Shown in pieces: positions 9,101 to 16,112 of a stretch of 63,180 nt of DNA; positions within the stretch are counted from its first letter, which is position 1; every line of letters starts with the position of its first letter. The translations under genes were made by a program, and so were the position numbers. Source of the DNA: Candidatus Poseidonia sp. (lineage in GTDB: Archaea; Thermoplasmatota; Poseidoniia; Poseidoniales; Poseidoniaceae); assembly GCA_030829545.1 (NCBI GenBank), contig JAURAI010000010.1:1-63180 (forward strand), written 5' to 3'. The notes beneath the pieces were generated by a model. That model did not search any database. It saw only the letters and a program-made list of their open reading frames with translations, and was not told the DNA's origin.

Positions 9101-11033
9101 TACAATGACGCCTCTTATCGGTCCCGAACACGGCCTTGTTGACTTGCTCGCTTGGATGGAAGGAGCAACCACAAGCCTTGATGTCCACATGTATCAACTC
9201 CATGACGCTCATCTCGTTAACGCTCTGATCGCTGCCTTAGAGCGTGATGTCGAAGTCAATGTCGTTCTTGATTACGGCGATAGCTGGTGGAATCAGTACG
9301 ACCTTGACACCAACCGAGGCATGGCAACAACGCTTCTGGATGCTGGAGCGAACGTGTATTGGTTCGGCGACATGGGTGAAAATCCCTACGCCTACATTCA
9401 CAGCAAGGTTGCCGTGCGCGACAACGAAAGTGTCTGGATCGGTTCAGGAAATTGGAAATCATCCTCACACCCTGAACCCGGAGAGCGTGGGAATCGTGAT
9501 TGGGGTGTCTTGATTGATGATTCAGCCTTCGCAGCGATGGTTCAATCCCATCTTGGATTTGACCAAGACTCCACGCGCAGCCACATTACTGCCGTGACCA
9601 CTGCAGACATCCCTGTGGGATGGTCATTCCCGCAATCTGGGGCTGTCTTTGGAAATGCGACCACGGATATTACCGGTGATTACGAGGCTACACTTCTGGT
9701 GTGCCCTGACAACTGCATTGATGCCATGGTGGGAATGCTTGATGGTGCTGAGGAAGAAATCCTCCTCTCTTTGCAATATCTGGACATGGATTGGTCCTAT
9801 GGCTGGGGTGAGAATCCGATTGTGAGTGCACTTGAAGATGCTGCAGAGCGGGGTGTTCGTTTGCGTTTGATTCTCAACGGAGCCTACCTTGATGAAGACA
9901 TCCAAAGCGTTGTTGACAAGATGAATGAAGATTGGAACTTCACACTCGGCTACGATACGGCTGCCATCGTCATGAGCAGCGATGACATGGTCTCAAAACT
10001 TCACAACAAAGGAGCCATCATCGATGGTGAATCGGTCCTCATTTCGTCGATCAACTGGGGGGATTCTGCCCTCGTCCGCAATCGAGAAATGGGTGTCTTG
10101 GTAACAAATGAGGCCTTTGCTGACGTATTCATCGCATCATGGTATGAGGATTGGAACCGTGCTGACAACATTACGGATTCGGACCAAGACCGCCTGCTCG
10201 ATGCATGGGAACTCGAATACGGCCTCAATCGGCATCGTCGCAGTGTAGCCGGAAACGCTGCTGACGAATCACAGATGGACAATGACGATGATGGATTGTC
10301 AAATTATGCCGAACAACTTCACGGTGGAGACCCAACGAATGCCGACACAGACAATGACTGTATCCCTGACGGTCTTGAAGTTGCATGGGCTCAAGCAACA
10401 ACGCTTGACCCGAGCGTCACTGATATCAATCCACGTGATGCTCTTTTGCTCGCAGACGCAGACGGTGACGGTGTTGATGAATCAGAGACACTGGGCTGTG
10501 ATTTGGGCGGTGTTGTAACTCTACCAGACGATACAACGGAAGTCAATGAAAGCGAAGATGACGACAACGACAGCATCCTCAACGGTGTTGACGCATGCCC
10601 CGATACCGCTGAAGGCGCAGCCACTGACGACAAGGGTTGTTCATCGGCCCAGCGTGCAGCGCTGGTTGACAAAAATGTTGAGGGTTCGTCGGGTGAAGCA
10701 GGTGAAGCCTTCTTCCTCAGCCTCATGATCGGTGCGCTTCTCCTCTCAGGAGGGGCTTATGTCGTGCTCCGTAAACTTCGAGAAGAGGCTGAACTGGTCA
10801 AGGATAACCTTACTGAAGCCAACTTTGTTGAATTTACTGCCCCGATTGCTGCTGCATCTGAACAGTGGCAACAACCCGTCTTGAATGCATCAGGCCCGCA
10901 ATTGACCCCAGAGATGCTGGAGAGGGTTCCTGGATGGACTGAGGACATGGTTGCGCAATATCTGCTTCAAGGATGGACAATGGACCAACTTGCCACCTAC
11001 TATCAAGAACAGGTTGCTCAGCACGAACCATAG
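6159..11033 (+). CDS. Giant surface protein: lamin-tail repeats + twin phospholipase-D domains
   Basis: 1624 residues. A signal peptide (TLISLFLISLSAPMAHH) is followed by six lamin-tail-like domains starting near residues 44, 198, 352, 496, 654 and 799. The first five share the pattern (I/F/M)xE(I/V)xxxP...GEW(V/L/F)EL.N.G...(V/I)DLxGW. Two PLD-type domains follow, with His-x-Lys motifs IHSKVAVRDNESVWIGSGNW near 1079 and LHNKGAIIDGESVLISSINW near 1280. The HKD Asp is present in VRDN and IIDG, so a paired active site is plausible (nuclease or phosphodiesterase). TSP3-like Ca repeats lie at about 1345-1495, one membrane span at about 1518-1540, and a cytoplasmic tail ends in a duplicated GWT motif. 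It is predicted to face outward, anchored near its C-terminus. Confidence 0.85.
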   Translation: MKTTTAALTLISLFLISLSAPMAHHSLQQSNLYETSGRSIACSGDICINEVIPNPAGQDNGTYPNGEWFELTNGGTSDVDVSSWSVQTTAGKSLSFDSSTIVGYQQGNASTWTISPGEYMVIARNGNNNFYLTNTGMTLSLYDNNNNVVHEATWGGVTSGKSYEQDSTNPTGNWVPTGSPSPGQVNSAGGPTVTVPSDLLITEVMANPWPSYDNDPWPGGEWVELMNTGTSDIDLTGWWLEDAAGNQLLFNTTHLVNATANPSSYMISPGEHRIIAVNGTSAYGVLNNGAETLTLKWPNGSPSQEISWSSTVQGFALQPSAQSGALWGHAPYPTPEGQNPMDMALMPRQVMDVQFTEIMSNATNEGASFPDGEWVELHNTGATDFDLMGWTIIDGLGNVTHLDPDSLVFNSSQGSTMIKAGERRLVEFTSHTQLWDDYNHLFLSEPSGQIVDTAFYTTDYGEDVALIRGEQTTDPWSPAPWKTPGQPEPGSAPSSGTIQFSEILPDAVGADNQMWPLGEWLELHNYGTTDVDVGGWKLQAPSRSLTLHQYNMPLQSTSVIPAGDVALIALNGTSSFYLKHTSADSIGLMDMAGATVDTIAWSSTIEGESLIAPNSTHAGVGPAQAQATGDWIQSAWATPGELNPIWPAYNGPNSLNMTEIHPYCNDDSLTPTEDWVELLNTGTAPVNLSRWSVLNADGERRFIRNGTLWSQNTTTPSITIETDERAVLLLDKWMISGLGDTIDLLNPDGDSVDYAMWSIVTDCQTLVPGNTTQDEWRHSLWPTPGQAEPDIANFASPEDIRFTRFMPDGSTSISSNLKFIEISNQGTKLAVLNGWTMRSISGAGVEYDTTITNMMIQPESSVVMTNDADALAVYEDGALVDINDVLNRSLYLTNSGAAIQLLDPAGGQVDAFVYGNGLVTVDGWNGISLVKPITNLDNVIYLRGSGCGDAPDTDTVADWHHRWSRLGGSTFCQGDSLQSTGTMTPLIGPEHGLVDLLAWMEGATTSLDVHMYQLHDAHLVNALIAALERDVEVNVVLDYGDSWWNQYDLDTNRGMATTLLDAGANVYWFGDMGENPYAYIHSKVAVRDNESVWIGSGNWKSSSHPEPGERGNRDWGVLIDDSAFAAMVQSHLGFDQDSTRSHITAVTTADIPVGWSFPQSGAVFGNATTDITGDYEATLLVCPDNCIDAMVGMLDGAEEEILLSLQYLDMDWSYGWGENPIVSALEDAAERGVRLRLILNGAYLDEDIQSVVDKMNEDWNFTLGYDTAAIVMSSDDMVSKLHNKGAIIDGESVLISSINWGDSALVRNREMGVLVTNEAFADVFIASWYEDWNRADNITDSDQDRLLDAWELEYGLNRHRRSVAGNAADESQMDNDDDGLSNYAEQLHGGDPTNADTDNDCIPDGLEVAWAQATTLDPSVTDINPRDALLLADADGDGVDESETLGCDLGGVVTLPDDTTEVNESEDDDNDSILNGVDACPDTAEGAATDDKGCSSAQRAALVDKNVEGSSGEAGEAFFLSLMIGALLLSGGAYVVLRKLREEAELVKDNLTEANFVEFTAPIAAASEQWQQPVLNASGPQLTPEMLERVPGWTEDMVAQYLLQGWTMDQLATYYQEQVAQHEP

Positions 11034-11070
11034 AAGAACATTGAAACAGGACCACCTGTTCGAATTTGAC

Positions 11071-11835
11071 ATGGCCATTGGTTTTCGTAGCAGCAATCCA
11101 GTACTCAACAACAAATTCATCGCCAAGTTAGCAGGCGTTGAGCTCATGACCCTCGAAGGAAGCCTTCGCAAGATTGGCTACCTCCTCTCCTTGGTCGTCG
11201 TTACAGCATTTATCACCGCAGCGATCTGTTTGAATGCTGGCGACAACATGTTCCTCTATGCTGGCGCAATAACAACCATCGGGTTCATTGGAGGGTTCAT
11301 CATTGCCATGATTACCTTCATTTCACGCCCTCAAAATCCAGGTACACTCATGAGTCTGTATGCACTCTTTGAGGGGGCTGCAATCGGTGGATTTTCACTG
11401 ATTTTTGAGTCAATGTATCCCGGCATTGTCTTGCAGGCTGCATTTGGAACCGTTTGTATCACGTGTTCAATGTATTTCATGTACGCTTCAAGAATCATCC
11501 GCCCGACGCCAATGTTCAACAAAATCATCGGCGGACTGGTCCTTTCCATCATGCTCCTTTACCTCACATCAATGGTTCTGAGTTTTGCTACAGGCTATGA
11601 CGTCCCCTTCCTGCATTCATCAGGCCCAATCGGTATTGGTGTGACGCTCTTCATCCTTATCGTGGCAAGCCTAACACTCATCAGTGATTTCGGATTCATT
11701 GAATCAGGCGTGAAATATGGGGCACCTAAGAACATGGAGTGGTATGCAGCCTTTGGAATACTGGTCTCCTTGATTTGGATTTACCTTGAAACAGTACGCC
11801 TCCTTGCCAAGTTGCGAACCTTTGTTCAGGATTGA
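11071..11835 (+). CDS. Bax inhibitor-1/YccA-family membrane protein
   Basis: 254 residues, about seven membrane spans. The start at the ATG at 11071 (MAIGFRSSNPVL) is preferred. A longer frame from 10951 overlaps the end of the preceding gene and is not hydrophobic. Family features are the short N-terminal SSNPVLNNKF segment typical of the YccA-like BI-1 subfamily, the SLYALFEGAAIGGFSL segment, and the C-terminal DFGFIESGVKYGAPKNMEWYAAFGILVSLIWIYLE. Members act as pH-sensitive Ca leak or stress proteins; here the function is inferred only. The gene begins 37 bases after the lamin-tail gene and ends 7 bases before the oxygenase. Confidence 0.88.
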   Translation: MAIGFRSSNPVLNNKFIAKLAGVELMTLEGSLRKIGYLLSLVVVTAFITAAICLNAGDNMFLYAGAITTIGFIGGFIIAMITFISRPQNPGTLMSLYALFEGAAIGGFSLIFESMYPGIVLQAAFGTVCITCSMYFMYASRIIRPTPMFNKIIGGLVLSIMLLYLTSMVLSFATGYDVPFLHSSGPIGIGVTLFILIVASLTLISDFGFIESGVKYGAPKNMEWYAAFGILVSLIWIYLETVRLLAKLRTFVQD

Positions 11836-11842
11836 TGCAGCC

Positions 11843-12790
11843 ATGTCTCGGAGCATTCCGACCGTTGATTACGACCTCGCTCGTTCAGAACATGCTGCAG
11901 ACAGAGAAAATTTCGTCCAGCAGGTCGGAAACGCTCTGATGGACATCGGTTTTTTCGCCCTCATCAATCATGGAATTGCTCGAGAAATCATCGATGAAAC
12001 CTACCGCCAATGTGACGCTTTCTTCGACTTGCCCGAAGCAACAAAGCGAACCTATCTTCGCCCAGAGATGGGACATCAACGAGGCTACACCGCCTTTGGA
12101 ATTGAACACGCCAAGGACAATCCGGCCCCGGACCTGAAAGAATTTTGGCAGACCGGACGTCCCTATCCAAGTGACGGCACGGTGCCAACATACCCCGACA
12201 ATCTATGGCCAACCGATGATGTCAAGGATTTTCAGTCCTCAACAGAATCATTGTTCACCGCCATGGAAACGCTGTCTACCTCGCTGCTTGAAGCCTGTTC
12301 AATCTACCTCGGGCACCCAGCAACGTGGCTGCCTGAGATGGCAGAACATGGCAATACCATCATGCGCATGATACACTACCCTCCTCTTGACGACAGCATG
12401 CCAGAAGGAGCCGTTCGTTCAGCCGCACACGAGGACATCAATTTCATCACACTGCTGGTCACAGCGACTGCTGATGGTTTGGAAGTCATGGATCACGACG
12501 GCACTTGGATTCAAGTCAAAGGTGACCAAGATGCCATCATCGTGGATTCTGGCGACATGCTTCAAAATTTGACCAACGGTCTCTTCCAATCAACGACACA
12601 CAGGGTTGTCAATCCAAAAGATTCGAACCAACGCCGTTATTCAATGCCCATGTTCGTCCACCCACGCAACGAAATTGACCTTACGCCACGCAACGAATTC
12701 ATTGAACAAACCGGTGGTGTTGCCAACTACACGTCGATTCAAGCAGGTGATTTCCTGCAACAGAGACTCAAGGAAATTGGACTCATTTGA
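11843..12790 (+). CDS. 2-oxoglutarate/Fe(II) oxygenase, isopenicillin-N-synthase-like
   Basis: 315 residues, ATG at 11843 (MSRSIPTVDYDLA). The N-terminal DIOX_N-type region includes GFFALINHGI and the DLPEATK segment. The double-stranded beta-helix core shows the iron triad His-x-Asp...His (AAHEDINFITLL and STTHRVVNP) and the Arg-x-Ser pair that binds 2-oxoglutarate in RRYSMPMFVHP. The fold and length match COG3491-type enzymes, which oxidise small molecules in the cytosol. Substrate cannot be told. It ends 9 bases before thymidine phosphorylase, so the two are probably co-transcribed, which may hint at a nucleoside or sugar substrate. Confidence 0.85.
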   Translation: MSRSIPTVDYDLARSEHAADRENFVQQVGNALMDIGFFALINHGIAREIIDETYRQCDAFFDLPEATKRTYLRPEMGHQRGYTAFGIEHAKDNPAPDLKEFWQTGRPYPSDGTVPTYPDNLWPTDDVKDFQSSTESLFTAMETLSTSLLEACSIYLGHPATWLPEMAEHGNTIMRMIHYPPLDDSMPEGAVRSAAHEDINFITLLVTATADGLEVMDHDGTWIQVKGDQDAIIVDSGDMLQNLTNGLFQSTTHRVVNPKDSNQRRYSMPMFVHPRNEIDLTPRNEFIEQTGGVANYTSIQAGDFLQQRLKEIGLI

Positions 12791-12799
12791 GGTGGTAGA

Positions 12800-14131
12800 A
12801 TGGGTGTTGAATCGTTGATTCATTCCATTGAGAAGGGTGAGCCACAAGATACAGAGGCGCTGAAATCTTTTGTCCATCATGTTGGTGAAGGGAAACTTCC
12901 GATTGAAGAGGCAACTCGCTGGTTAAAAGCCGTTCACAAACATGGTATTTCGGTGGATGAAACGGTCATTTTGACCGAGGCTATGATCGATTCAGGTGCA
13001 CGGTTAACATGGGGTCCAGGAGCACCCGTTGTCGATAAACACAGTACTGGTGGTGTGGGTGATAAAATGTCCTTGATTCTTGCGCCTGCGCTCGCCCAAT
13101 GCGGTTGTAGAGTACCAATGTTGGCCGGACGAGGCCTTGGCCATACCGGCGGAACCATCGATAAATTAGAATCAATTCCAGGTTTCAACTGTCATCTTTC
13201 TCCCCAAGCCATGCAGGCTGCCGTTGATGCGGTAGGATGTTGCATTGCCGTACAAAACGATGCCATCGCACCAGCTGACGGCGTTCTCTATTCCATTCGG
13301 GACATCAGCGACACCATCGATAGCCTTCCACTCATCACTGCTTCCATCATCTCAAAGAAAGCCGCAGAAGGACTTCATGCACTCGTTCTGGACGTCAAGT
13401 GTGGCTCTGCCGCCTTTATGCAAACCATGGATGATGCCAAAGCACTTGCCCAATCAATGGTCAACACAGCGGAAGGATTGGGCATAGCGACCGTTGCTCA
13501 AATTACATCCATGGACAAACCGATTGGAACCCACGTTGGAAATGCTCTCGAAGTGATTGAATGCATCGAAGTCATGCAGGGCGAAGGAGATGATGACACA
13601 AGGGAATTGGTAGTGATGCAGGGTGCTGCTTTGTTGGCCATGACCGTGGACGGTGTTGACGTTGAAGAGGGCCGAAAGATGATGGAATCCTGCTTGAACA
13701 ACGGAACCGCCCTTCAACGCTTCAAATCAATGTGCATTCAACAGGGTGTCGACCCCGAACTTGCAGAAGAACTCATTCGTTCTCCGCAAACCGTCCTTCC
13801 ATCTGCTGCGCATCAAAGCACATTCCTTGCAGACCATGACGGATACGTCCGTGATGTCAACGCCATGAACATGGCGAACCTCGCAAGGAAACATGGTGCT
13901 GGACGAATGAAGCGAGAGGACGTGGTAGCATCCGATGTCGGGTTTGTCCTTCATGCAAAAACAGGGGGCTGGGTTCAGAAGAATATGCCCCTCTTCACCT
14001 TTCACCATCGCATTGAATTAAGCGAGGATGATTTACACTCTTTGAAAGAAATCACTGCCATTGGCCCAGATTCATGTGAACCAGTCCAGCGGCATCTCAC
14101 AACGGTCAAGATTGATTCAACGAAGCCGTGA
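12800..14131 (+). CDS. deoA: Thymidine/pyrimidine-nucleoside phosphorylase
   Basis: 443 residues, the usual length of the bacterial-type enzyme. It lacks the roughly 80-residue N-terminal extension of archaeal AMP phosphorylases. The signature KHSTGGVGDK is intact, as are GRGLGHTGGTIDKLESIPG and the catalytic-site block SIISKKAAEGLHALVLDVKCG. The enzyme splits thymidine, deoxyuridine or uridine with phosphate to the base plus (deoxy)ribose-1-phosphate. GAGGTGG lies just before the ATG at 12800. It is the last gene of the run from 2880, and tRNA-Asn follows 26 bases later. AMP phosphorylase is the main alternative but fits less well. Confidence 0.88.
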   Translation: MGVESLIHSIEKGEPQDTEALKSFVHHVGEGKLPIEEATRWLKAVHKHGISVDETVILTEAMIDSGARLTWGPGAPVVDKHSTGGVGDKMSLILAPALAQCGCRVPMLAGRGLGHTGGTIDKLESIPGFNCHLSPQAMQAAVDAVGCCIAVQNDAIAPADGVLYSIRDISDTIDSLPLITASIISKKAAEGLHALVLDVKCGSAAFMQTMDDAKALAQSMVNTAEGLGIATVAQITSMDKPIGTHVGNALEVIECIEVMQGEGDDDTRELVVMQGAALLAMTVDGVDVEEGRKMMESCLNNGTALQRFKSMCIQQGVDPELAEELIRSPQTVLPSAAHQSTFLADHDGYVRDVNAMNMANLARKHGAGRMKREDVVASDVGFVLHAKTGGWVQKNMPLFTFHHRIELSEDDLHSLKEITAIGPDSCEPVQRHLTTVKIDSTKP

Positions 14132-14137
14132 TAAAGG
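14131..14137 (+). promoter_or_regulatory. TATA-like box for tRNA-Asn
   Basis: ATAAAGG lies 21-27 bases upstream of the first tRNA base, directly overlapping a GGGGTGGC...CGCCA element that also appears before tRNA-Thr. Confidence 0.5.
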
Positions 14138-14157
14138 GGTGGCCTGTCGCCAACTTT

Positions 14158-14230
14158 GCCGATTTAGCTTAGCTGGTGGAGCGTGGGACTGTTAATCCCA
14201 AGGTCGTGGGTTCGAGCCCCACAATCGGCG
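14158..14230 (+). tRNA. tRNA-Asn (GTT)
   Basis: A 73-base cloverleaf. The acceptor GCCGATT pairs perfectly with AATCGGC. The anticodon stem TGGGA/TCCCA encloses loop CTGTTAA (anticodon GTT), and the T stem GTGGG/CCCAC holds TTCGAGC. The discriminator is G and no CCA is encoded. Confidence 0.95.
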
Positions 14231-14429
14231 CTTATCTTAACAGCGTCACTGAAAGCTTGTTTTAAATGATTATTTTCTGAACCTTTTGCTACAAGCACAC
14301 CCAATTTTTGCGTGGATTTACTCAGAGGAAACAGGCAAAATAACGGCCAGATTGGGACCGATGTCAGAGAACTGCTGACCCTTTTTTTGAGCCACATTGA
14401 CTAAATAGATTCGGCACTTTGAGGCCTTC
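14231..14429 (+). other. Intergenic stretch between tRNA-Asn and a small membrane peptide gene
   Basis: AT-rich spacer with no convincing reading frame. A run of seven T at about 14384-14390 could end transcription from the tRNA side. TAAATAG at 14402-14408 is a TATA-like box for the small gene that follows. Confidence 0.4.
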
Positions 14430-14555
14430 ATGGTACAGGAAGAAGGCCAGAATTCAGACCGGGTCATCAACAAGATCGTGTGGGGTATCCTCTACGCTCT
14501 CGCATTTCTAGCGGCTTTACCGACCGTTCTTGACATCCTCACCGCACTATTCTGA
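14430..14555 (+). CDS. Small single-pass membrane protein, 41 residues
   Basis: A short reading frame from the ATG at 14430 to the TGA at 14553-14555. The N-terminus (MVQEEGQNSDRVINKI) is polar, and the rest (VWGILYALAFLAALPTVLDILTALF) is one hydrophobic helix. It has a TATA-like box 22-28 bases before the ATG, the same spacing as seen for larger genes here, which argues it is transcribed as its own leaderless unit. No family is recognised. It faces the convergent guaA gene. Short length is the main reason for doubt. Confidence 0.55.
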   Translation: MVQEEGQNSDRVINKIVWGILYALAFLAALPTVLDILTALF

Positions 14556-14621
14556 AGACTCACGATGAGTACCCATTCAATCAAAAGAACACTGAGAGGA
14601 GCCATGAAGTTGGCTCGTGCC

Positions 14622-15578
14622 TCATTCCCATTCGATGGTACCTGGGGGCTTGTGAGTGATATCGTATACGACTCGATTGACCGCCCCTTTCACCGTATTT
14701 GTGATGCGGGTACTGATGGTTTGCAGAATTTTGTGGGGGATTTCCGAGTAGCGAGCAGACATACCATCCATCGACTGTACGGCACGAACAACAATCGTTT
14801 CGCCATAGGCTCTCACGTCACCGTGAACTCCGACACTGCGAACCGGTAGGAGCGCTGCAAAGTACTGCCAAGGCAAATCCATTTCACCGCGCTCAGCAGC
14901 GGCCTCAAATTCCTCCTCAACAATGGCACAGGCTTCCCGAACAACCGCCACTCGTTCCGGAGTCAATTCACCAAGTGTACGAACGGCAAGTCCGGGGCCA
15001 GGGAAGGGTTGTCGCTCTGCGACGTTGATTTCGAGGGCACGTGCGAGTTCACGGACCTCGTCTTTGTAGAGTTCACGTAGGGGCTCAACCACTTCAAGCG
15101 TCATGTCTTCGGGCAATCCGCCAACATTGTGATGAGATTTGATGGTATCACGCACACCGCCTCCTGATTCAATCCAATCTGGAGCAATGGTTCCTTGAAC
15201 AAGATATTTTGCACCGCACTTTTCTTGTTCATCTTCAAAGATGCGAATGAATAATTCACCGATTACCTTTCGCTTTTGTTCGGGTTCTGTAACGCCTTTG
15301 AGCGCCTCAAAATAACGGTCAGCCGCTTTCACGGTGACGAGATTGATGCCTTGCTCTTCGAGGAGACGCTCGATTTGTTCAGTTTCATTTTTCCTCATGA
15401 AACCTGTATCGACATAGACACAGTGGAGCAAGTTGCCAACGGCCTTGCTGGCGATGACGGCAGCGACGGTCGAGTCAACGCCACCTGAACAAGCGATGAT
15501 GGCGACATCATCGATGGTTGCTTTGAGGGATTCAATGCTCTCTGCAATGAATTCCTCAGCATCGAACAACTCAAGCAC
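14622..15578 (-). CDS. guaAB: GMP synthase, ATP-pyrophosphatase subunit B
   Basis: 318 residues. The P-loop of the PP-ATPase family is clear (ACSGGVDSTVAAV), followed by YVDTGFMRK, the QGTIAPDWIESGG segment and the C-terminal dimerisation domain ending in PPGTIEWE. This subunit adenylates XMP and accepts ammonia to give GMP. The glutaminase half is absent, as usual for archaeal split enzymes, and is not in this window. GTG at 15578 is taken as the start because it overlaps the purE stop by a few bases and gives the normal family length. The frame is open to 15803, but that part reads purE out of frame. Confidence 0.9.
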   Translation of the reverse strand: MLELFDAEEFIAESIESLKATIDDVAIIACSGGVDSTVAAVIASKAVGNLLHCVYVDTGFMRKNETEQIERLLEEQGINLVTVKAADRYFEALKGVTEPEQKRKVIGELFIRIFEDEQEKCGAKYLVQGTIAPDWIESGGGVRDTIKSHHNVGGLPEDMTLEVVEPLRELYKDEVRELARALEINVAERQPFPGPGLAVRTLGELTPERVAVVREACAIVEEEFEAAAERGEMDLPWQYFAALLPVRSVGVHGDVRAYGETIVVRAVQSMDGMSARYSEIPHKILQTISTRITNTVKGAVNRVVYDITHKPPGTIEWE

Positions 15579-16050
15579 CGCCGTTGATTTCTCGGTCTTG
15601 ACGCTTGACTCGCTCAATTTGGTCCAACTTGTTTTGCTCAAGTGCTGCAGCGTATTTTGGAATGAACATACCGAGCATCTGAACGGCGAGATAGCCTGCA
15701 TTGTCACCGCGGTCGACACCAACGGTTGCAGCAGGAACTCCGGGAGGCAATTGCACGATGGAGAGAAGCGAGTCAAAGGGCACACGACCGCCACATGGCA
15801 CACCGATCACGGGTTTTGTGGTGAGAGCCGCAACTGCACCGGGCAGTGCCGCTGCGAGGCCAGCCATGGCGATGAAAATGTGGCAGCCATCGTCAAGCGC
15901 ATCGCCAATAATCTGTTCAACAAAACGCGGTGAACGATGGGCTGATGCCACTCTCAATTGGTATGACACATCAAATTGGTCAAGTATTTTCGTACATTTT
16001 TCGGCAATCGGAAGGTCGGATGAGGACCCAAGAAGAATTGTGACTTCCAT
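15571..16050 (-). CDS. purE: N5-carboxyaminoimidazole ribonucleotide mutase / AIR carboxylase (PurE)
   Basis: 159 residues, the normal length. GSSSDLP near residue 8 binds the phosphate, and SAHR (36-39) carries the His corresponding to the catalytic His of the family. AGLAAALPGAVAAL (63-76) is followed by IGVPCGG and QLPPGVPAATVGVDRG. The enzyme makes CAIR in purine synthesis. Unusually, the His of the common AAHLPG motif is Ala (residue 68). Whether it uses N5-CAIR or CO2 directly cannot be told. It overlaps guaA B by 8 bases, linking two steps of purine synthesis in one unit. Confidence 0.92.
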   Translation of the reverse strand: MEVTILLGSSSDLPIAEKCTKILDQFDVSYQLRVASAHRSPRFVEQIIGDALDDGCHIFIAMAGLAAALPGAVAALTTKPVIGVPCGGRVPFDSLLSIVQLPPGVPAATVGVDRGDNAGYLAVQMLGMFIPKYAAALEQNKLDQIERVKRQDREINGGA

Positions 16051-16112
16051 ATCCTTCGGCCAGCGCGGGTAGTTCTTTTAGATGACTCCCCCATTTGACG
16101 GAGAAAAAGGGC

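Noticed and set aside
14231-14429. Possible small RNA after tRNA-Asn
   Set aside because: There is a T7 run and AT-rich sequence, but no stable fold or conserved motif could be made out by eye.
15579-15803. N-terminal extension of guaA subunit B
   Set aside because: It reads purE in another frame; the family length and overlap favour GTG at 15578.
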